From assembly GCA_965230665.1 (NCBI GenBank), contig CBDDLM010000004.1, positions 3,286,001 to 3,350,000 of the forward strand: a stretch of 64,000 nucleotides of DNA, written 5' to 3'. The notes beneath the pieces are model-generated. The model was not told where the DNA came from. It was given only the letters and a program-made list of their open reading frames with translations, and made no database searches. Both the position numbers and the translations under genes were made by a program. The first letter of the stretch is position 1. Each line of letters begins with the position of its first letter. Shown here one piece after another: positions 8,933 through 15,490 of this stretch. The DNA comes from JAGNRR01 sp965230665. Lineage in GTDB: Bacteria; Bacteroidota; Bacteroidia; Chitinophagales; Chitinophagaceae.

Positions 8933-9526
8933 ATGTTTACTGGAATAATAGAGTCGCTAGGAGAAATCAAGCAAGTCCAACGAGTATCAGATCAAGTAAT
9001 ACTTACTGTATCTTCTCGTTTAACGACCGAACTTAAAGTTGATCAATCTGTTGCGCATAATGGGGTCTGTCTCACGGTTACTTCTATTAAAGGTGATCAA
9101 TATCAGGTTTGCGCCGTACAGGAAACCTTAGATAAAACAACCTTAGGGAGTTGGCAAAGTGGAGAACAAATCAATCTGGAACGCGGTATCAAACTTAGCG
9201 ATCGATTGGATGGACATATTGTTCAAGGACATGTAGATACCATTGGAAAATGCATTCAAACCACCTTAAATGGGGAAAATAGAGATTATACATTTCTATT
9301 TGATAGCGCTTTTGCAGCACTTATCGTTGAAAAGGGATCCATTGTAATAAACGGTGTAAGTCTAACTTGCTTCAATGTCACTGAGCGTACATTTCAAGTA
9401 ACCATTATTCCATTTACCTATGCGCATACAACTTTTAGTACACTCAAAGACGGCGATGCAGTAAATCTGGAGTTTGATATATTAGGTAAGTACTTCCAAA
9501 GACATTTAAGCTTGCAAAAGAGTTAA
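8933..9526 (+). CDS. ribE: Riboflavin synthase, alpha subunit
   Basis: A 197-residue enzyme that converts two molecules of 6,7-dimethyl-8-ribityllumazine into riboflavin plus a pyrimidine product. The canonical N-terminus MFTGIIE is present. Two lumazine-binding domains are visible: the first with NGVCLTVTSI near 42-51, the second starting at HIVQGHVDTIG near 98 with NGVSLTC near 140. The Cys in GVCLTV and the paired repeats are family hallmarks, and the length is usual. The gene follows the lipoprotein gene by 2 bases and overlaps the last 4 bases of the convergent phosphoesterase gene. Confidence 0.95.
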   Translation: MFTGIIESLGEIKQVQRVSDQVILTVSSRLTTELKVDQSVAHNGVCLTVTSIKGDQYQVCAVQETLDKTTLGSWQSGEQINLERGIKLSDRLDGHIVQGHVDTIGKCIQTTLNGENRDYTFLFDSAFAALIVEKGSIVINGVSLTCFNVTERTFQVTIIPFTYAHTTFSTLKDGDAVNLEFDILGKYFQRHLSLQKS

Positions 9527-10776
9527 CTAGCCTTGTTAAGTTCAAGCAAAGTAATTTCTGGAAGGATGCCAATTCTACCAGGATATCCTAGAAATCCAAA
9601 ACCTCTGTTTACATAAATGTATTGATTTTCTTTTTGGTACAATCCTGCCCATTGCTTGTAAATAAACTTAGCTGGACTCCACTTCAACCAAGGGATTTCT
9701 ACCCCAAACTGAAAGCCATGTGTATGTCCGCTCAAAGTCAGGTCAATATCTTTAAAGTCCTGGGTTACTTCCTTATCCCAATGGCTAGGGTCATGGCTCA
9801 TGAGTATTTTAAACGGAATTTCTTCAGCACCATGATATGCTTTGGGTAAGCTGCCATAGCTGTGAAATGATGAACTAATGTTCTCAACTCCTATTAAACT
9901 GATTGTCTCGGCTCCTCTGTTTATAAGCACATTTTCATCAAGCAATAATCTCCAACCAAGAGCCTTATGAATTCTTTTTAATTCTTCAAGATTAGCTATT
10001 TTTTCCTCAGGAGTTTTCCAATTATGATAGTCGCCATAATCGTGATTTCCAAAAATGGAATAGACCCCTATACTGGCTTGTATTTGTTTGAATATATTAA
10101 TGTATCCTAGCATTTCGCTGGACTTGTTGTTCACTAAATCTCCTGTAAACAATACAAGATCTGGTTTTAGTTCATTAATCATGTCAATCCCACGTTGAAC
10201 TCCCATTTTGTTCGTAAAACTTCCGCTGTGAATATCTGATATTTGTACAACTTTTAATCCATGAAAAGCTGGTGGAAGGTTCGAGAAATCTAAGGAGACC
10301 TTTTTGACGCGGTACTTGTGTCGATTACTCATTCCATAGAAAAACAAGCCGAACATTGTTCCGCCTAAAATCAGACCAATTCTTCTTAAAAATGCAGACC
10401 TTGACATCCCATTTTCAACCAAGTCCGGCGTGTCCGTATTTGCATAGAAAAGACTTGTTACCCAAAAAAAGAATCTTTTTAAATCATCAATAAGCATAAA
10501 AGAGCCCATCATTACTTTTAAAAAGAAAAAAGCCATAAAGAAGACCAGAGCAAAATTCATGGCTGGTTTAGCCATATCCGAATTTCTCATTGCAGGAAAT
10601 GATAAGAAAACAGCCAACCAACCTGCGGTTAACACAAAATATAAGCCCTGAATAATATACTTATAAGTTGGTTTAAGTTCTCTGGTTGATACTCTTAATG
10701 ATACAATAGCATAGTACTCTATAAGGATAATTACAATAAGAAATAGGACAAATCTCAATACAGGTATTTTTCTCAT
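9523..10776 (-). CDS. Membrane-anchored metallophosphoesterase
   Basis: A 417-residue protein with about four hydrophobic segments in its first 150 residues, followed by a calcineurin-like phosphoesterase domain. Metal-binding motifs are complete: QISDIHSGS near 179, FTGDLVNN near 214, GNHDYGD near 245, MSHDPSHW and SGHTHGF near 352. This matches the YkuE/YaeI group of membrane phosphoesterases, some of which act on lipid-linked substrates. The catalytic domain probably faces outside the cytoplasm, but the sequence does not settle this. It is 7 bases downstream of the FMN-reductase gene on the same strand and overlaps ribE by 4 bases tail to tail. Confidence 0.9.
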   Translation of the reverse strand: MRKIPVLRFVLFLIVIILIEYYAIVSLRVSTRELKPTYKYIIQGLYFVLTAGWLAVFLSFPAMRNSDMAKPAMNFALVFFMAFFFLKVMMGSFMLIDDLKRFFFWVTSLFYANTDTPDLVENGMSRSAFLRRIGLILGGTMFGLFFYGMSNRHKYRVKKVSLDFSNLPPAFHGLKVVQISDIHSGSFTNKMGVQRGIDMINELKPDLVLFTGDLVNNKSSEMLGYINIFKQIQASIGVYSIFGNHDYGDYHNWKTPEEKIANLEELKRIHKALGWRLLLDENVLINRGAETISLIGVENISSSFHSYGSLPKAYHGAEEIPFKILMSHDPSHWDKEVTQDFKDIDLTLSGHTHGFQFGVEIPWLKWSPAKFIYKQWAGLYQKENQYIYVNRGFGFLGYPGRIGILPEITLLELNKAS

Positions 10777-10783
10777 TTATATA

Positions 10784-11281
10784 TTAAAAAGAAATGAATT
10801 CTTTTATCTGTTGTTTAATCGTTTCAATTGTTTGGTTCTTTACAAACCGGTCCTGCAGCAATTCTTCATGGATACTTGAAATTGGTAACTTGTTTGGAAG
10901 AACATGCATTTTAATATAATTGCACATATTCGTCATTGCATCTAAGCCACGTAAGTTACCAGAACGTCCTGAAGCAACACCTGTTAACATGACCTTTTTG
11001 CCATGCCAGACTTCTTTTATATCGCTCATATCAATCATAAGTTTAAAAACTCCTGGAAATGCACCATTGTATTCAGGTAAAATGAAAACAAATTTCTCTG
11101 TGGGGATTAAGTATTTTCTTTCTAAAGTAATGAATGCTTCATCCCTTTGTAGCATTGTTATTTCCTTTAGAGAAAAGATTGTTGCATCAATATTCTTTTC
11201 CTTAAAAAAGGATTGATACTCCTTTGCGACTTTTAGTGTATTACTCCCCTCCCTATTCGTACCAGCGATAATTGTATACAT
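10784..11281 (-). CDS. NAD(P)H-dependent FMN reductase family protein
   Basis: A 165-residue flavodoxin-like oxidoreductase. The N-terminal phosphate-binding loop is AGTNREGSNT, and FILPEYNGAFPGVFKLMID followed by KKVMLTGVASGRSGNLRG matches the family that includes chromate and azo-dye reductases. Such proteins bind FMN and reduce quinones or other acceptors using NAD(P)H. I place the start at the ATG encoding MYTIIAG; the frame runs three codons further to a TTG. A TACCTTTG promoter element ends only 6 bases before this ATG, so the transcript is probably close to leaderless and the TTG would lie inside the element. The substrate is unknown. Confidence 0.9.
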   Translation of the reverse strand: MYTIIAGTNREGSNTLKVAKEYQSFFKEKNIDATIFSLKEITMLQRDEAFITLERKYLIPTEKFVFILPEYNGAFPGVFKLMIDMSDIKEVWHGKKVMLTGVASGRSGNLRGLDAMTNMCNYIKMHVLPNKLPISSIHEELLQDRFVKNQTIETIKQQIKEFISF

Positions 11282-11287
11282 GCGGCG

Positions 11288-11295
11288 CAAAGGTA
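11288..11295 (-). promoter_or_regulatory. -7 promoter element of the FMN reductase gene
   Basis: The minus strand reads TACCTTTG, a perfect TAnnTTTG, ending 6 bases before the ATG at 11281. No clear -33 TTG is visible at the expected spacing. Confidence 0.6.
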
Positions 11296-11326
11296 ATGTC
11301 GCATTTGCTGATGGGATGCTAAGGTT

Positions 11327-13240
11327 TTAATAAAACTCTACAAACTTTAACTCAATACGCTTGAGATCTTCTGCTTCATCGCGCCAGATAAAAGGCTTAG
11401 TCAATAGAATTGATTTTGTCTCGGGAAATCCAAACTCAATCATTTCTTCTCTTAGTTGATTGACTTGATCAAAACGTTGTTTAAAATAAGCATAAGCATT
11501 TCGATCGGTATCACTATCACCGTAGTAATAGTAGCTTTTGATATATAATTTGACTTGTGCCGAGTCTTCTAACCAATTGGGGATGCTTTGCTTTACTTGC
11601 TGCCAAGCCTCTCGTGAGTTTTGAGTCAATTGATTATTCGAATCTAGTTTCAACGTAAGACTGCAAAGAGTATCAATAATATGAGGCTCTCTTAACCTAA
11701 TGTTCTTTAATACGTTACTCGGAAAGGTATCTTTCCTAAGGTCTACTAAATTGTAATAAGGCCTATATCCTTGTTGATCGATATGTACTAGATATTGTTT
11801 TCCCATATGAAGAGCTTGGGTATAGCTAGCATCACCCTTATTGGAATATACTTTTGACACCTGTTCTAAAGAAGGCCATTTATAGAAATAAACTGGTACT
11901 TCTTTAAAAAGTGCTTGTGTTTTCTTGTTTAAGACCTGACCTTTCATACAAATTGTAGGAATTGGTTTAATGCCCTCGTATAGATCGAACCGATAAATAT
12001 CTAAAGAGCCTCGAGAGCCAGCTCGTTGTGAGGCAATATATCCAACATCGCCTTTAGCTGTAATAGCTACACCACCATCTTTTTGGTCTGAATTAATAGG
12101 AGCACCAAGATTTACAGCTTTTTGCCAATTGTTTTTATCTATTTTTCTACTAAGAAAAACATCTGCTTTGCCTAATGTAGGATGGCCGTTACTGGCAAAG
12201 TAAAGTGTTTCATTATCCGGGTGAATAAAAGGGGTAGTTTCATCGCCAGGTGTATTAATTTGTGGCCCCAGATTCTCTGGTTCTGTCCAAAAATTATTTT
12301 TAAAATGGGATACATAAATATCTTTCCCTCCAAGACCACCTTCTCGGTCGCTTACGAAGTACAGATCTTTATTATCACTACTAATGCAAGGTTGCCCCTC
12401 ATAAGCTACGGTGTTAATCGTAAATTTAAAGTATTGCGGAGCACTCCATTTAATAGCATTATTTTCAAATCCCGTTCTGTAGCAAAATACTAAATCACAT
12501 CCTCCTCGTTCCATACCATTCGTACTTCGCATATCACAACGGGTAAAAAAAAGATAATTTCCATCAGCACTAAGTTTAGCTGCACCATCTGGGTAGCCCG
12601 TATTTGGAGGGTACCCTAGGTTCTTTGCCTTTAGCCAATAACCATTAGAGTCCTTATGTGCGATAAAGAAGTCTTCATTAGCACCATTTATTTTTCTCGT
12701 AAAAACCATTGTATTCCCGTCAAGTGATAAGCTTGGCAAGTATTCCGCATCCGTAGAATTAATACTATCTCCTAAATTCTCGAGAATAACGTTGTACCGA
12801 GGCTGACTTAACTCATATTTCTGCAGAAGATAGCTGCTTTTAAGCGCTCTCAATTTTTCCTTCTTTTGATTATCCGAAACTCTATTGGCTAGTAAATCCA
12901 ATATATAAACGGCTGTAGTATTATCTCGTTTAAAGGACATTTTCCTTGCCAGATAAAATAAAGGGTTATAGGCCTCATTTGCATTAGCCTCTACAGATCG
13001 AGCAGCATATAACTTGGTTTTGGTAAGATCATTTTTTGCATAGTACAGCTCACTAAGCCTACATAATACTTTAATGTTGTTCGGTTGTTGTGGTAGGCGT
13101 TCTTCATAACAATTGATTGCTTTTTCTACCTTTTTCTTTTGAACATAGCGCTCACAAGTACCTATTCCCTTTTGCGCAAAAGAAGGAAAGCCAATGGTTA
13201 AAAAGGCTGCAAGAAGTAAGATGACTTTGAGCTGGTTCAT
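11327..13240 (-). CDS. PorE-like protein (TPR, PD40 propeller, divergent OmpA domain)
   Basis: A 637-residue exported protein with a Sec signal peptide ending near PSFAQ. Residues about 25-140 form a TPR-like region. Residues about 160-420 carry PD40/WD40-like propeller blades such as LSADGNYLFFTRCD, SSDNKDLYFVSDREGG and HPDNETLYFASNG. A short carboxypeptidase-regulatory-like segment follows. The C-terminal 110 residues resemble a degenerate OmpA peptidoglycan-binding domain (DSDTDRNAYAYFKQRFDQV). This domain order matches PorE, which links the type IX secretion machine to the cell wall in Porphyromonas. The seven probable T9SS cargoes in this window fit that role. Stand-alone PD40-OmpA proteins are also common in the phylum, so the assignment is moderate. 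Confidence 0.8.
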   Translation of the reverse strand: MNQLKVILLLAAFLTIGFPSFAQKGIGTCERYVQKKKVEKAINCYEERLPQQPNNIKVLCRLSELYYAKNDLTKTKLYAARSVEANANEAYNPLFYLARKMSFKRDNTTAVYILDLLANRVSDNQKKEKLRALKSSYLLQKYELSQPRYNVILENLGDSINSTDAEYLPSLSLDGNTMVFTRKINGANEDFFIAHKDSNGYWLKAKNLGYPPNTGYPDGAAKLSADGNYLFFTRCDMRSTNGMERGGCDLVFCYRTGFENNAIKWSAPQYFKFTINTVAYEGQPCISSDNKDLYFVSDREGGLGGKDIYVSHFKNNFWTEPENLGPQINTPGDETTPFIHPDNETLYFASNGHPTLGKADVFLSRKIDKNNWQKAVNLGAPINSDQKDGGVAITAKGDVGYIASQRAGSRGSLDIYRFDLYEGIKPIPTICMKGQVLNKKTQALFKEVPVYFYKWPSLEQVSKVYSNKGDASYTQALHMGKQYLVHIDQQGYRPYYNLVDLRKDTFPSNVLKNIRLREPHIIDTLCSLTLKLDSNNQLTQNSREAWQQVKQSIPNWLEDSAQVKLYIKSYYYYGDSDTDRNAYAYFKQRFDQVNQLREEMIEFGFPETKSILLTKPFIWRDEAEDLKRIELKFVEFY

Positions 13241-13253
13241 TATTTGAGCTCGT

Positions 13254-13261
13254 CAAAAGTA
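13254..13261 (-). promoter_or_regulatory. -7 promoter element of the PorE-like gene
   Basis: The minus strand reads TACTTTTG, a perfect TAnnTTTG, 13 bases upstream of the ATG at 13240. It lies just after the tRNA-cluster terminator, so the gene has its own promoter. Confidence 0.65.
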
Positions 13262-13278
13262 ATAAAATATGAAATCAA

Positions 13279-13306
13279 AAAAGGCTGTCTCGTAAGACAA
13301 CCTTTT
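13279..13306 (-). terminator. Intrinsic terminator after the tRNA cluster
   Basis: On the minus strand a 12-base-pair stem (AAAAGGTTGTCT and AGACAGCCTTTT, one G-T pair) with loop TACG is followed by Ts. It lies 9 bases after tRNA-Thr(GGT), so no downstream gene is co-transcribed with the tRNAs. Confidence 0.85.
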
Positions 13307-13315
13307 ACTTTTCTG

Positions 13316-13387
<72 letters not shown>

Positions 13388-13404
13388 ACTTTTAGTCAAA
13401 AAAA

Positions 13405-13428
13405 ATGCTGATTGGAGCCAATCAGCAT
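13405..13428 (-). terminator. Perfect hairpin with T-tract between tRNA-Gly and tRNA-Thr(GGT)
   Basis: A perfect 11-base-pair inverted repeat, ATGCTGATTGG and CCAATCAGCAT, separated by 2 bases. On the minus strand it is followed by eight or so Ts. It looks like an intrinsic terminator inside the tRNA cluster and could reduce read-through to tRNA-Thr(GGT), or serve as a processing structure. Confidence 0.75.
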
Positions 13429-13439
13429 AAAGAACTAAG

Positions 13440-13511
<72 letters not shown>

Positions 13512-13539
13512 GGCTTTTTTAATCGTTGACCATTTATAG

Positions 13540-13622
13540 TGGGCAGTGTTGGATTCGAACCAACGTAGGCGCAAGCCAGCAGATTTACAGTCTGCCCCCT
13601 TTAGCCACTCGGGCAACTACCC
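13540..13622 (-). tRNA. tRNA-Tyr (anticodon GTA)
   Basis: An 83-base class II tRNA with acceptor strands GGGTAGT and ACTGCCC (one G-T pair), anticodon arm GCAGACTGTAAATCTGC with anticodon GTA, and a long variable arm before the T-arm with TTCGAAT. Discriminator is A; CCA is not encoded. Confidence 0.95.
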
Positions 13623-13654
13623 AACCTTAACCTTTAACTATTAAAAGTTAAAAG

Positions 13655-13727
13655 AGCCGCCTGTCGGACTCGAACCAACGACCTACTGATTACAAATCAG
13701 TGGCTCTACCAACTGAGCTAAGGCGGC
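13655..13727 (-). tRNA. tRNA-Thr (anticodon TGT)
   Basis: The first tRNA of the cluster. Acceptor strands GCCGCCT and AGGCGGC pair perfectly, the D-arm is GCTCAGTTGGTAGAGC and the anticodon arm CTGATTTGTAATCAG carries TGT. T-loop TTCGAGT is present; CCA is not encoded. Confidence 0.95.
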
Positions 13728-13762
13728 TAAAAAATGATCTATCGTTTTTAAAAGAGCGAGTG

Positions 13763-13794
13763 CAAATGTAAACGTTTAGAAAATAATTTTCAAA
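13763..13794 (-). promoter_or_regulatory. Promoter of the tRNA cluster
   Basis: The minus strand carries TTTG at 13794-13791 and TACATTTG at 13770-13763, separated by 20 bases, matching the Bacteroidota -33/-7 promoter. It lies 36 bases before tRNA-Thr(TGT). No protein gene is found between it and the tRNAs. Confidence 0.8.
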
Positions 13795-13912
13795 AAAAAA
13801 TAGCTAGGTATTTTATACTTTTTTTTAAAATCACTTTTTCAGTCAAAATGCGAGTGTTTATAGCTCTTAAGACATTATTATATTATTAGGAAGGCATCTT
13901 GCACATAAAAAC

Positions 13913-13920
13913 TACTTTTG
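13913..13920 (+). promoter_or_regulatory. -7 promoter element of the coiled-coil/cupin gene
   Basis: TACTTTTG is a perfect TAnnTTTG, ending 4 bases before the ATG at 13925, which implies a nearly leaderless message. No good -33 TTG is seen at 19-20 bases spacing. Confidence 0.55.
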
Positions 13921-13924
13921 TACA

Positions 13925-14815
13925 ATGCATTATCGAACGATTCTTTTCAAACTATTGTTATCGTTGTCCATATTTATCTGTGTAAGAAGTACTGCCCAGA
14001 TTCAACAGATAGACACTATTGTCGTTGATTTTGCCAAGGATACCTTGGGTAAAGAAAAGAAAGAGATCACCCCTACTCTAAATTTGAGTGCATTGCGTCA
14101 AGCTGTAAAACAAGATTCATTAGATAAAGTACGCATCGCTCAAGAAAAAAAAGAAGCTCTTAAAAAGAAACAGGCGGCGCAGCAAGAGAAAAAAAGAAAA
14201 GAGAAATTAGCTAAGGAAAAACAACGGGAAGAACTTGAAGAACAAAAAAGAAAAGAACAAGAAGTTCGTGCAAAAGCACTTGCTGACAAAAAGAAACAAA
14301 AAGCATTAAAGAAAAAGGCAGAACAAGAGTCAAAGAAGAAAGAAGCTGCTCTTGCCAAGCAAAGAGAACTTGAGAAGAAGGAACAGGAAAGACAAGGAAA
14401 ATTAAGTGAGCAAAAAAGCAAAGAAACACAATCCGAAAATACCCTAGGGACTACCCTCGTCAAACCAAAAGTAAAACAAGATCTGCCCAAAGTGCCCAAT
14501 GGTGTGACTCAAAAAGATAATCCTTATGGTACAGTTCGGTTAGCCTATGATGATTTAACGTCCTCTTTTCTTTTGACAATCCCAACGGAAACAAAGATGC
14601 ATTATCATAAAAACCATTCAGAACATATCATGCTTATTGAAGGAGAAGGAATGGTATTAATGGGATACAAAACCATTAAAATGAAAAAAAATGAGCTTAT
14701 CTTCATTACGAAGGGAACGCCGCATAAAATAATTAATAATGGTCGGAATAAACTTAAAGTGCTCTCTATACAAAGTCCGTTTTACGCAGGTAAGGACATT
14801 ATAATATTGGAATAA
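13925..14815 (+). CDS. Exported coiled-coil protein with C-terminal cupin domain
   Basis: A 296-residue protein of three parts. Residues 1-25 are a Sec signal peptide ending near RSTAQ. Residues about 55-165 are a very Lys/Glu/Gln-rich coiled coil with almost no hydrophobic core. Residues about 195-296 form a cupin: HYHKNHSEHIMLIEGEGMVL gives the first motif with His and Glu ligands, and KNELIFITKGTPHKIINNG gives the second. Cupins of this form bind a divalent metal or a small polar ligand. The exported, highly charged stalk plus cupin is not a fusion I recognise. The AcpH-like gene starts directly after this stop (TAATTG), so the two are probably translated together. Function is unknown. Confidence 0.85.
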   Translation: MHYRTILFKLLLSLSIFICVRSTAQIQQIDTIVVDFAKDTLGKEKKEITPTLNLSALRQAVKQDSLDKVRIAQEKKEALKKKQAAQQEKKRKEKLAKEKQREELEEQKRKEQEVRAKALADKKKQKALKKKAEQESKKKEAALAKQRELEKKEQERQGKLSEQKSKETQSENTLGTTLVKPKVKQDLPKVPNGVTQKDNPYGTVRLAYDDLTSSFLLTIPTETKMHYHKNHSEHIMLIEGEGMVLMGYKTIKMKKNELIFITKGTPHKIINNGRNKLKVLSIQSPFYAGKDIIILE

Positions 14816-15424
14816 TTGAATTATCTAGGACATGCTTTAATATCCGGTAGTAATAACAACATATTGATTGGCAATATGTTAGGTGATTTTATTAAAGGAA
14901 AACAATACCTTAATTTTCCTGTAGATATTCAAAAAGGTATGCGCTACCATAGATTAATCGATGAGTATACTGATAAGCATCAGAGTATTCGCTCTGCAAC
15001 CAAAATATTACGAGAAGATGGTATTAAATATGCTGGTGTATTTATAGATATCTTTTTTGACTACTTTATTGCTAATGATTCAGATAATTTTGAGAATAAG
15101 AAAGAACTAGAAAGTTTTACCTTATCTGTCCTTAAGTCGCTCGAAGAAGCGCAACATCTTATGACTGATAGTATGAAAACCTATTTTGGTTATATGATTC
15201 GGTATAATTGGCTCTACCATTATGGTTCAAAGGAAGGGATTGAAAAATCAATTATGGGTATCATAAAGCGGTATCCTCGCTTAGGAAATGCTGATGAAAT
15301 TCTGTTTTCTTTATTCAACAATATAGAATTGCTACGTCCTCATTACCATATATTTATTAAGGATATTAAGGCTTGGAGCCTGAATACGCTTGAAGGTTTT
15401 GAAAGTCCTAATCGTTCGTTTTAA
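14816..15424 (+). CDS. acpH: Acyl carrier protein phosphodiesterase-like protein
   Basis: A 202-residue member of the AcpH/DUF479 family, whose characterised member removes the 4'-phosphopantetheine arm from acyl carrier protein. The N-terminus MNYLGHALISG and the following GNMLGDFIKGK match the family, as do GMRYHRLIDEYTDKH with likely metal-binding His and Asp residues, and FIDIFFDYFIAND. HD-like spacing of these residues is intact. The start is a TTG directly abutting the preceding stop. Bacteroidota often carry such proteins without a proven ACP substrate, so the reaction is inferred. Confidence 0.85.
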   Translation: MNYLGHALISGSNNNILIGNMLGDFIKGKQYLNFPVDIQKGMRYHRLIDEYTDKHQSIRSATKILREDGIKYAGVFIDIFFDYFIANDSDNFENKKELESFTLSVLKSLEEAQHLMTDSMKTYFGYMIRYNWLYHYGSKEGIEKSIMGIIKRYPRLGNADEILFSLFNNIELLRPHYHIFIKDIKAWSLNTLEGFESPNRSF

Positions 15425-15490
15425 TATTTAAAACATGCTCCTTTGGAGTTTATGCTTTTAATTTGCATCCAACCCTTATTTAATAAACTC

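Noticed and set aside
13405..13428. Perfect inverted repeat as an insertion-sequence end or recombination site
   Set aside because: It is followed by a T-run on the minus strand and lies between tRNA genes, so a terminator or processing hairpin is simpler; no transposase is near.
14140..14499. Open frame on the minus strand, rich in Phe, Ser and Cys
   Set aside because: It is the antisense of the Lys/Glu-rich coiled coil; the low-complexity composition of the real gene keeps the opposite frame open.
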